A stretch of DNA of 7,025 nucleotides, from contig CAMFLG010000164.1 in assembly GCA_945957495.1 (NCBI GenBank), positions 1 through 7,025 of the forward strand, written 5' to 3'. This stretch comes from an uncultured Pseudorhodobacter sp. (GTDB taxonomy: Bacteria; Pseudomonadota; Alphaproteobacteria; Rhodobacterales; Rhodobacteraceae). Under the pieces are notes generated by a model. It worked only from the letters and a program-made list of their open reading frames with translations. It ran no database searches and was not told the origin of the DNA. A program made the position numbers and the translations under genes. How positions within the stretch are numbered: position 1 is the stretch's first letter; each line of letters starts with the position of its first letter. Positions 1-5,092 of the stretch are shown piece by piece.

Positions 1-200
1 ATCTTCAGCGCGCCGAAGTCGTGCTCGCCGCAAGGATCGTTGTCGGGCGAGAAATCCTTGAAGGTGCGGACACGGTCGAGAACATCAGCGCGGACATCAT
101 CGGGCAACATCTGGATGCCTTGCGTGATGAAGACGCGGCCTGTCATGAACGAGGTGCGAAGCAGATCGTTCATCTGCGCGAGGGTGGCTTGGGGGCTCAT
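1..200 (-). CDS. DUF3768 family protein, N-terminal part (runs off left edge)
   Basis: Reading the minus strand from ATG at 200 gives an open frame to the window edge, 66 codons with no stop. The protein begins MSPQATLAQMNDLLRTSF and its visible end carries DNDPCGEHDFG (about residues 53-63), which I recognise as the signature of the DUF3768 family. The family is small, of unknown biochemical function, and common in accessory and plasmid-like regions of alphaproteobacteria. The start is supported by a strong Shine-Dalgarno stretch (AAAGGGGGT on the minus strand, 214 to 206) five bases upstream. The ATG overlaps the stop of the preceding 81-aa gene as ATGA, so the two are probably translated together. 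The C-terminal half is outside the window, so completeness cannot be judged. Confidence 0.82.
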   Translation of the reverse strand, partial: MSPQATLAQMNDLLRTSFMTGRVFITQGIQMLPDDVRADVLDRVRTFKDFSPDNDPCGEHDFGALK

Positions 201-442
201 TTCGCACCCCCTTTCGCGGCGTCCACGGGCATCAAGAAGATGACGCCCTGACGTTGCACGAGTTCGGACGGGATCAGGTCGAGCGTAAGAAGTGCGCCAA
301 TCTTTCCGTTCTTGCGCGGCCAGACTGAGCCGATCTCGCGAGGCTTGGCCAGAATGTCCTGACCATTTTCGTCCTTGCCAGTGATGCGCGAAAAGGCGAC
401 CCGATAGAGCGGGCGCTGCGCGTTTTGTTTGGTTGAGGTCAT
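197..442 (-). CDS. Small hypothetical protein (81 aa) upstream of DUF3768
   Basis: The frame runs from ATG at 442 to TGA at 197-199. An AAAGGA ribosome binding site on the minus strand at 455-450, seven bases upstream, supports this start. The 81-aa product is soluble, with alternating hydrophobic stretches (PLYRVAFSRI, EIGSVWPRKNGKIG, ALLTLDLIP, GVIFLMP) that suggest a small beta-rich fold. There is no signal peptide, membrane segment or cysteine motif. It resembles in general style the short proteins that precede antirestriction and DUF genes on alphaproteobacterial plasmids and integrative elements, but I cannot assign a family. Its stop overlaps the DUF3768 start (ATGA), giving a two-gene unit. 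About 35 nt upstream of its start is the large inverted repeat 477-629, which may be its regulatory leader. Confidence 0.75.
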   Translation of the reverse strand: MTSTKQNAQRPLYRVAFSRITGKDENGQDILAKPREIGSVWPRKNGKIGALLTLDLIPSELVQRQGVIFLMPVDAAKGGAK

Positions 443-469
443 GATGTGTTCCTTTCGTTTGCTCTTGGC

Positions 470-633
470 GGCTGGACCATCCAGCCGATAGCGCTTCGAA
501 AGCGGACCGCTTGAGGGCGGCCGTCATGGTCAACACGGGAGGCGAAGCCGAATGGAGCGGGCAGACCATTGACGGTAGCGGAGCGCCGCCCGTAGGTCCG
601 TACGTTGCGCCTATCGGATGGCTGGATGGCTCC
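470..633 (-). promoter_or_regulatory. Candidate structured leader RNA (long interrupted hairpin)
   Basis: Helices found by hand (plus coordinates): 477-486 with 620-629 (10 perfect bp), 487-491 with 611-615 (5 bp), 492-494 with 607-609, 503-508 with 595-600 (6 bp), 515-520 with 586-591 (6 bp), and 521-531 with 564-575 (11 bp with one bulge). The apex holds a small GGC-GAA-GCC hairpin at 541-549. This is about 41 pairs in one nested stem, far more than expected by chance. It ends about 20 nt before the ribosome binding site of the 81-aa gene on the minus strand. A second, mutually exclusive hairpin pairs 470-475 with 481-486 (GGCTGG/CCAGCC) and would break the base of the long stem, so a two-state switch is possible. 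Transcription and strand are inferred from the downstream gene. I cannot match it to a known RNA family. Confidence 0.5.
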
Positions 634-674
634 TGATCGCCTGCACACGAAAAAAGCCGGGAACATATCTCATG

Positions 675-797
675 AAAAAAAGAACGACGCTCGCCGCTGG
701 GCAAGGGTTCCAACATGCGTTGAAACCCGCACAGATACGGTATCAGGACATTTGCCCGTCAAGCATCTGCTCGGCCTTGCGGCCTCCTCGGATGCTG
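675..797 (-). ncRNA. Candidate structured RNA with GNRA hairpin, three-way junction and U tract
   Basis: On the minus strand this stretch folds into two domains. The first is a hairpin pairing 762-767 with 791-796 (AGCATC/GATGCT), with an inner GGCC/GGCC stem (773-776 with 781-784) capped by GCAA, a GNRA tetraloop on this strand only. The second is a junction closed by 699-704 with 752-757 (GGGCAA/TTGCCC). It encloses a 9-bp stem (705-713 with 720-728) stacked directly on the closing helix, and a short GATA/TATC hairpin (734-737 with 741-744). The single non-Watson-Crick pair of the 9-bp stem (710 with 723) is G-U on the minus strand but C-A on the plus strand, again favouring minus. GAC/GTC (686-688 with 758-760) can close the outside, and a U-rich run (684-675) follows, as at an intrinsic terminator. 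It may be a separate small RNA or the structured 3' UTR of the 242-aa gene. Confidence 0.42.
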
Positions 798-850
798 GAC
801 TGGCGCATTGTCACTGCTAGAAAATAACGAGGAGAGTTCTGATCAGGGCT

Positions 851-1579
851 TCAATCGACCTTGCCGCCGTCGATCATGCGAAAGCGGGATTGAGAGCCAC
901 GGGCACGCATCATTCGTCTGATAGTGCGAAGTCTGTCTTCGATCATGCGGTGATAGTTGCTGATCATCATCCGATGGAAATCTGGATTGACCGACATTTT
1001 TTGCCGAAGCGAGCGGATGTTTCTTTCATAGACCATGATGGATGCATATTCACCCCAGACATCAATATTCTGAGGCGGCTTGTTTATGGGGCCGGTCACC
1101 TTGATGGCTTGTTGAATATGAGTGAAGAAAACACCCGATGGCAGATCGCGATTTTCAGCACGAAAGATGATCTCGGCGGCATGTGCGATAATAGTGTCTT
1201 GCGATGCGCCTTGTAGCCGATTGGTCATATCTTGAATAAGCCGCGCTGTCTGGCTGAACGGAAACGTTAGAGAGCCAGTTTCATCATTTTCCCAATACTC
1301 AAAATAATTGGCTGGGTCTGGAAAAATGTTCAATTTAAGTAGCCGATGCCGAAGAAGGTCGTAAATCCGAAAGATCGTCTTGGATGAAATTTGGCCTATT
1401 CGTTTTTGCTTTTCGGTGCTGGCAAAGTCAGCAGCAAGCACTCCGTCAGCGAAGGCGCGGATCACCTTCTCGACCTGGTAGTCGGACAGCTTCTGTCCAG
1501 CGAGGTAGCGCGTTAGAACCTTCCGACGCGGCGAGCGTGGCCGGTGCTGGCCTTCGCCATCGTTGCTGTTTTCGTTCAT
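851..1579 (-). CDS. Hypothetical protein (242 aa) with possible helix-turn-helix
   Basis: The frame opens at ATG 1579 and ends at TGA 851-853. The N-terminus is basic and low in complexity (residues 1-25). Next comes KLSDYQVEKVIRAFADGVLA (about residues 30-49) and, after a short insert, ISSKTIFRIYDLLRHRLL. The pattern recalls the helix-turn-helix part of IS1595-type transposases, but I see no zinc ribbon ahead of it and no acidic catalytic core after it. It is therefore more likely a DNA-binding protein than an active transposase. The C-terminus (about residues 195-242) is rich in Arg and Met and strongly basic. No good Shine-Dalgarno precedes the ATG, so the start is uncertain, but a later start would cut into the putative DNA-binding segment. 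The gene is more A+T-rich than the suf genes, consistent with acquired DNA. It is divergent from the 122-aa/recombinase pair, so a regulatory role there is possible. Confidence 0.62.
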   Translation of the reverse strand: MNENSNDGEGQHRPRSPRRKVLTRYLAGQKLSDYQVEKVIRAFADGVLAADFASTEKQKRIGQISSKTIFRIYDLLRHRLLKLNIFPDPANYFEYWENDETGSLTFPFSQTARLIQDMTNRLQGASQDTIIAHAAEIIFRAENRDLPSGVFFTHIQQAIKVTGPINKPPQNIDVWGEYASIMVYERNIRSLRQKMSVNPDFHRMMISNYHRMIEDRLRTIRRMMRARGSQSRFRMIDGGKVD

Positions 1580-1627
1580 GCCGAACCGACGGATTTTGCG
1601 TTGTGTAACAAGGCCTTGACGTGAACC

Positions 1628-1659
1628 TTCCCCCGTTTGACGCCCGTCTTCCGGGGGAA
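1628..1659. promoter_or_regulatory. Nested perfect-centre palindrome, candidate operator
   Basis: Two inverted repeats share one centre at 1643.5. The outer arms are TTCCCCCG (1628-1635) and CGGGGGAA (1652-1659), and the inner arms are GACG (1639-1642) and CGTC (1645-1648). The site lies in the intergenic region between the divergent 242-aa gene and the 122-aa/recombinase pair. It also overlaps a TTGACG element (1637-1642), one of two copies 21 bp apart (the other at 1616-1621). A 10-bp palindrome CAAGGCCTTG (1609-1618) lies next to it. This arrangement is typical of a regulator binding site. Alternatively it could form a hairpin in RNA, but no U tract follows on either strand, so it is not an obvious terminator. 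Confidence 0.42.
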
Positions 1660-1665
1660 TACAGA
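1637..1665 (+). promoter_or_regulatory. Possible upstream promoter for the recombinase operon
   Basis: TTGACG at 1637-1642 matches five of six bases of a sigma70 -35 box and lies 17 bp before TACAGA (1660-1665), a weak -10. The candidate -35 and spacer are covered by the palindrome 1628-1659, as expected for a repressible promoter. Transcription would start near 1672 and would include the 31-codon leader ORF at 1736-1831. The weak -10 keeps confidence low. Confidence 0.28.
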
Positions 1666-1735
1666 CCGATTCACGCCGCGCCTTTTGTTGGATTCTTGCG
1701 GTAATACCTCCTTAATGGAGCAGGAAGACGGGGTT

Positions 1736-1831
1736 ATGTCTAGGAATAATATCCTTGCATGTTCCCTATTTGTTCTGTATTCTGTTTCGCTTCCAAACCG
1801 AGGAGGCGAAGACGAAGAAGGAGGCTGGTGA
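1736..1831 (+). CDS. Possible 31-aa leader ORF coupled to the 122-aa gene
   Basis: ATG at 1736 follows AGGAAG (1722-1727) at 8 nt. The frame encodes 31 residues with a hydrophobic middle (NNILACSLFVLYSVSL) and an acidic, Gly-rich tail ending in Trp. Its stop overlaps the next start as TGATG (1829-1833). A translated leader could thus deliver ribosomes to the 122-aa gene. An in-frame ATG at 1715 would add seven residues but lacks a good ribosome binding site. Such a short ORF can occur by chance, and it would not be transcribed if the promoter at 1755-1783 is the only one used. Confidence 0.25.
   Translation: MSRNNILACSLFVLYSVSLPNRGGEDEEGGW
1755..1783 (+). promoter_or_regulatory. Possible promoter directly upstream of the 122-aa gene
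   Basis: TTGCAT (1755-1760) and TATTCT (1778-1783) are separated by 17 bp in an A+T-rich patch. This gives a predicted start near 1790 and a leader of about 40 nt. The match to sigma70 consensus is only moderate, so it competes with the upstream candidate at 1637-1665. Confidence 0.3.
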
Positions 1832-2199
1832 TGGTGGAACAGGAACAATATTTGGGCGGTGCAGTCGATCAAGCGCCGACTGCGGACGCCAGTAGAGCCC
1901 CCACGCGCCGTGCGCTCACCATTGATGTTGACTTCTACCAGAGCCAGCTGGACGACAGCAACTTGTCCGATGCCGAGAAGGAAGCCTTCTTGCAGGCGCT
2001 GTGGAACATCGTCTGCGCGTTCGTTGATCTAGGGTACGAACTGAACCCGGTGCAAAAATTCAGTGGAGAAGCTGTGGCGAAGGCGCATGAACGCGCCCTG
2101 GCCTCGGCCGATGTGGTATCCTCGTCGCCTCCCTCAACGACTCCCAAGAAGGCAGCACCGCGCAAGTGCAAGCTGCGGGAAGACAGGATTCCACGATGA
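1831..2199 (+). CDS. Hypothetical protein (122 aa), coupled partner of the serine recombinase
   Basis: I chose ATG 1831 rather than the in-frame ATG at 1759 because AGGAGG (1819-1824) lies six bases before it, and because the upstream extension would encode an implausible run of arginines. The product starts MVEQEQYLGG. Residues about 30-80 form a compact domain (LTIDVDFYQSQLDDSNLSDA, EAFLQALWNIVCAFVDLGY), likely helical and soluble. The last 30 residues are basic and Pro/Ser/Lys-rich, as in DNA-associated tails. The family is not one I can name, although small proteins of this style are often found just upstream of serine recombinases in alphaproteobacterial elements. The stop overlaps the recombinase start as ATGA (2196-2199), so the two are co-expressed. 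A role assisting or directing recombination is inference from context. Confidence 0.78.
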   Translation: MVEQEQYLGGAVDQAPTADASRAPTRRALTIDVDFYQSQLDDSNLSDAEKEAFLQALWNIVCAFVDLGYELNPVQKFSGEAVAKAHERALASADVVSSSPPSTTPKKAAPRKCKLREDRIPR

Positions 2200-4163
2200 A
2201 GAAGATTTCGAACACGAACCCCAAGCAAGCCGTCATCTACTGCCGCGTCTCAAGCGCGAAGCAGATGAGCCGTGGCGACGGCCTGAACTCGCAAGAGGCG
2301 CGCTGCCGCGAGTACGCAAAGTACAAGAACTTGGAAGTGCTGAAAGTGTTTGCCGACGACATGACGGGCTCGGTCGTCTCGCGCCCCGGCATGAAGGCCA
2401 TGATCGGGTTCATCAAGAAGCGCAAGACAATGGGGACGGTCGTTATCATCGATGACATCTCCCGCTTGGCGCGAGGGCTTGAGGCGCATCTTCAGCTTCG
2501 CGCTGACCTGTTGGCGGCAGGCGGCAAGCTGGAAAGCCCATCCATCGAGTTTGGTGAGGATTCGGACTCGATCCTCATCGAGAACCTGCTGGCCAGCGTC
2601 TCGCAACACCAGCGCGAGAAGAATGCCGACCAGACGAAGAACCGCATGCGGTCGCGCCTGATGAACGGCTATGCAGTTTTCGCCGCACCGATAGGCTACC
2701 GCTATCAACGCGTAACAGGCCAAGGCAACATGCTGGTTCGGGATGAGCCCTACGCCAGCATCCTGCAAGAAGCCCTCGAAGGCTTCGCGAGCGGTCGCTT
2801 TGAAACGCAAGCGGAAGTGAAGCGTTTTCTTGAGAGCATGCCCGAGTGGCCGAAGTGCCTCCAGAACGGGGAAGTGCGCAACCAGCGCGTCAACGATATT
2901 CTGACCCGCCCGATCTACGCGGGACTGGTCGAAGCCCCCGAGTGGGATGTGTCGCGCCGCCCTGGCAAGCATGAGGGCATCATCAGCGTCGCAACCTTCG
3001 AGCGCAATCAGGCCCGGCTTACCGAAGGTGCGCGGGCACCCGCCCGCAAGGACATCAATGCTGACTTCCCTTTGCGGGGGTTCATCCTGTGTGACGACTG
3101 CGGCAAGCCATTGTCGGCGTGCTGGTCGAAGAGCAGCACGGGCGAGAAATACCCCTACTACCTCTGCCCGACCCTCGGCTGTGCCAGTTACCGCAAGTCG
3201 ATCCGTCGTGCGGAACTTGAAGGTGCGTTCGAGGATGTCGTTCGCAGCCTGCAACCGACCGAAAGCCTGATGAAGATCGCAGGGCTGATGTTCAAGGATG
3301 CCTGGGAGCAACGTCTCGAACAGGCGAAAGATATTCTGGGTGGCGTGAAGCGCGACCTTGCCCAGATCGACAAGCAGATCGAACAGGTTTTGAACCGCAT
3401 CATGGAATCGTCCAGCGGAACGGTGATCGCAGCCTTCGAGAAACGCATTGAAACCCTGGAACAGGAGAAGCTGGTCCTGTCGGACAGGCTCTCTCGCGGA
3501 ACGCCGTCGAAGGATGCCTACAAGGAGTTGTTCGAACTCGCCATGGCCTTCCTCTCAAGCCCTTACAAACTATGGGAAAAAGGAGACTTCGTCCTCAAGA
3601 GAACCGTGCTCAGATTGGCATTTTCTGAGCGCGTGGCCTACAACCGAAAAACTGGACTTCGAACGCCAGAAACCGCCTTACCTTTCAAGGTGTTAGCAGC
3701 ACTTGGAATGGGGAAAAGTGAGATGGCGCACCCAGCACGATTCGAACGTGCGGCCTTTGCCTTCGGAGGGCAACGCTCTATCCAGCTGAGCTATGGGTGC
3801 GTAAGGCGATCACATAAGGCAAAGCCCCGGGCCTCGCAAGGCAGAACTTCCGGTTTTGGCCCCGACACTCAGCCAAAAAGTTCGTGGCACAGCTCCAGCG
3901 CCGAAACCAGCGCATCCACTTCCTCAACTGTGTTGTACAGCCCGAAGGACGCCCGGCAGGTCGCGCCCACGCCCAGATGCTGCATGAGTGGCATAGCGCA
4001 ATGCGTGCCCGCTCGCACCGCGATGCCGCGCTTATCCAGCACGGTCGAAATGTCATGCGCATGTGCCGGGCCTTGCAAGGTAAACGAAAAGATCGCGCCC
4101 TTGCTTGCCGAATTTCCCTGCACGTTCAGCCAGTTCAGCCCATCCAGCCTTTGCCGCGCATAG
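2196..4163 (+). CDS. Large serine recombinase (site-specific integrase), open through the tRNA junction
   Basis: ATG 2196 overlaps the upstream stop (ATGA). A GTG at 2166 in frame is less likely. Numbering from 2196, the resolvase domain starts with YCRVSS, placing the nucleophile at Ser19. The GDGLNSQEARCREYA segment (27-41) and the active-site arginine motif DDISRLAR (86-93) follow. The recombinase domain is at about 157-285. A zinc ribbon has C299-x2-C302 and C324-x4-C329, and a coiled coil lies at about 370-432. These match the Resolvase, Recombinase and zinc-ribbon architecture of large serine integrases, which integrate and excise mobile DNA. Element-encoded sequence stops near residue 509. 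Residue 510 onward is antisense to the tRNA-Arg, then to the intergenic gap and the 3' end of sufS, until TGA at 4161-4163. The nominal 655-aa length is thus an effect of the integration site. The functional protein is probably complete before the tRNA, and the tail would differ in the excised circle. Confidence 0.85.
   Translation: MKKISNTNPKQAVIYCRVSSAKQMSRGDGLNSQEARCREYAKYKNLEVLKVFADDMTGSVVSRPGMKAMIGFIKKRKTMGTVVIIDDISRLARGLEAHLQLRADLLAAGGKLESPSIEFGEDSDSILIENLLASVSQHQREKNADQTKNRMRSRLMNGYAVFAAPIGYRYQRVTGQGNMLVRDEPYASILQEALEGFASGRFETQAEVKRFLESMPEWPKCLQNGEVRNQRVNDILTRPIYAGLVEAPEWDVSRRPGKHEGIISVATFERNQARLTEGARAPARKDINADFPLRGFILCDDCGKPLSACWSKSSTGEKYPYYLCPTLGCASYRKSIRRAELEGAFEDVVRSLQPTESLMKIAGLMFKDAWEQRLEQAKDILGGVKRDLAQIDKQIEQVLNRIMESSSGTVIAAFEKRIETLEQEKLVLSDRLSRGTPSKDAYKELFELAMAFLSSPYKLWEKGDFVLKRTVLRLAFSERVAYNRKTGLRTPETALPFKVLAALGMGKSEMAHPARFERAAFAFGGQRSIQLSYGCVRRSHKAKPRASQGRTSGFGPDTQPKSSWHSSSAETSASTSSTVLYSPKDARQVAPTPRCCMSGIAQCVPARTAMPRLSSTVEMSCACAGPCKVNEKIAPLLAEFPCTFSQFSPSSLCRA
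3724..3760. other. Putative attachment site (element-chromosome junction) at the tRNA 3' end
   Basis: A site-specific recombinase gene reads directly into the 3' end of an intact tRNA, so the junction most likely lies within the T arm or acceptor stem. The exact crossover cannot be fixed because the second junction is outside the window. I found no second copy of the tRNA 3' segment at 1-3700. Integrating elements usually keep the tRNA whole by carrying a copy of its 3' end, which fits the complete gene seen here. Confidence 0.5.
3724..3800 (-). tRNA. tRNA-Arg (anticodon CCG)
   Basis: The minus strand folds into a complete cloverleaf. Acceptor arms are GCACCCA (3800-3794) and TGGGTGC (3734-3728). 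The D arm is GCTC...GAGC, the anticodon stem TTGCC/GGCAA with loop CTCCGAA, and the T arm GCACG-TTCGAAT-CGTGC. A discriminator G is followed by an encoded CCA (3726-3724). The anticodon CCG (plus 3764-3766) reads the arginine codon CGG. The 77-nt gene is intact. Its 3' end points at the recombinase gene, which marks it as the probable integration target. It lies 68 nt after sufS on the same strand. Confidence 0.95.
3811..3839 (-). promoter_or_regulatory. Possible promoter of tRNA-Arg
   Basis: On the minus strand TTGCGA (3839-3834) and TATGTG (3816-3811) are separated by exactly 17 bp. The predicted start lies only a few bases before the tRNA. Agreement with the sigma70 consensus is partial. 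Independent transcription fits a tRNA placed after a protein operon, though read-through from sufS is also possible, as no clear terminator is visible in the 68-nt gap. Confidence 0.4.
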
Positions 4164-5089
4164 TCGCGCAAGGCCCGTTCATGCGCCGCGATATTGGCCA
4201 TGCCCAGCCCGGTCATATAGTCCAGCGCCACGCCCAGCCCGATCTGCTGCACGATGCCGGGCGTGCCCGCCTCGAACTTCATCGGCGGGTCGTTGTAGGT
4301 CACGGCGTCGCGTGTCACTTCGCGGATCATATCGCCGCCGCCCAGGAACGGACGCATCTCTTCCATCCTGTCACGCCGGATAAACATCGCGCCGGAACCG
4401 CTTGGCCCATATAGCTTATGTCCGGTGATCGCGTAGAAATCGCAGCCAATCGCCTGCACATCCACCGCCATATGCACCGCCGCCTGGCTACCGTCCACCA
4501 ACACCGGAACCCCCAGCGCCTGTGCGCCCGCGCAGATCGCGGCCACATCCACCACTGTGCCCAGCACGTTCGACATATGGCTGACCGCCACCAGCCTTGT
4601 GCGCGGCCCGATTGCCGCCAGCACCGCCTGCGGGTCCAGATCGCCGTTGGCGTCAATCTCGACCCATTTCAGCACCACGCCCAACCGTTCGCGCAGGAAA
4701 TGCCAGGGGATGATGTTGGCGTGATGTTCCATCACGCTCAGCACGATCTCATCGCCGGGCTGCAACCGCGGTGCGGCCCAGGCGTAAGAGATCAGATTGA
4801 TCCCTTCTGTCGCACCAGTGGTAAAGACGATCTCATGTTCGGAACCTGCATTCAGGAACCGCGCAACCTTGCCGCGCACCGCCTCGTACTTGTCGGTCGC
4901 AAGGTTAGAAAGATAGTGCAAGCCCCGGTGAACATTGGCATATTCCATCGAATAGGCCTGCGTTACCGCGTCGATCACCACCTGCGGCTTTTGCGCCGAG
5001 GCGCCGTTGTCCAGATAGACCAGCGGCTTGCCGTTGACCTGCCGCGACAAGATCGGAAAATCGCTGCGCACCGCCTGAATATCATACAT
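3869..5089 (-). CDS. sufS: Cysteine desulfurase SufS
   Basis: This pyridoxal-phosphate enzyme takes sulfur from L-cysteine, giving alanine and a protein-bound persulfide for Fe-S cluster assembly by the SUF scaffold in the cytoplasm. The 406-aa length equals that of typical SufS. Visible landmarks are GATEGIN (92-98), the cofactor-stacking histidine in EHHAN (His123), Asp199 and Gln202 in VDGSQ, the cofactor lysine in ITGHKLYG (Lys225), and the sulfur-accepting cysteine in RAGTHCAMP (Cys364), the class II (SufS/CsdA) pattern. RASF near residue 380 is also conserved. ATG 5089 is three bases after the stop of the upstream Yip1-type gene and is preceded by a G-rich stretch, so the gene is the last in a tightly packed operon. 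Its 3' 295 bp are overlapped antisense by the read-through tail of the recombinase frame. Confidence 0.96.
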   Translation of the reverse strand: MYDIQAVRSDFPILSRQVNGKPLVYLDNGASAQKPQVVIDAVTQAYSMEYANVHRGLHYLSNLATDKYEAVRGKVARFLNAGSEHEIVFTTGATEGINLISYAWAAPRLQPGDEIVLSVMEHHANIIPWHFLRERLGVVLKWVEIDANGDLDPQAVLAAIGPRTRLVAVSHMSNVLGTVVDVAAICAGAQALGVPVLVDGSQAAVHMAVDVQAIGCDFYAITGHKLYGPSGSGAMFIRRDRMEEMRPFLGGGDMIREVTRDAVTYNDPPMKFEAGTPGIVQQIGLGVALDYMTGLGMANIAAHERALRDYARQRLDGLNWLNVQGNSASKGAIFSFTLQGPAHAHDISTVLDKRGIAVRAGTHCAMPLMQHLGVGATCRASFGLYNTVEEVDALVSALELCHELFG

Positions 5090-5092
5090 GGC

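Noticed and set aside
675..797. Hammerhead ribozyme at the three-way junction
   Set aside because: The junction contains CTGAT on the minus strand but not the full conserved hammerhead core, so no self-cleaving motif is supported.
605..827. Two short plus-strand frames across 605-827
   Set aside because: They overlap each other and the strongly structured region, lack protein-like composition, and have no supporting ribosome binding site.
890..1216. 108-codon plus-strand frame opposite the 242-aa gene
   Set aside because: It has fairly normal composition, but lacks a ribosome binding site and is fully contained in the longer opposite frame, which shows a plausible DNA-binding segment.
1576..1872. 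98-codon minus-strand frame ending in an ATGA overlap with the 242-aa gene
   Set aside because: It starts inside the well-supported 122-aa gene on the other strand and has His and Ser repeats. An AAGGAGGT at 1713-1706 on this strand has no start codon at a usable distance.
2250..3311. 353-codon minus-strand frame antisense to the recombinase
   Set aside because: Composition artefact of a G+C-rich gene: it lies wholly inside a recombinase with intact catalytic and zinc motifs, and its translation shows no domain.
1..3700. Second copy of the tRNA-Arg 3' end as the other attachment site
   Set aside because: I looked for the T-arm/acceptor segment on both strands and saw no match, so the other end of the element is outside the window.
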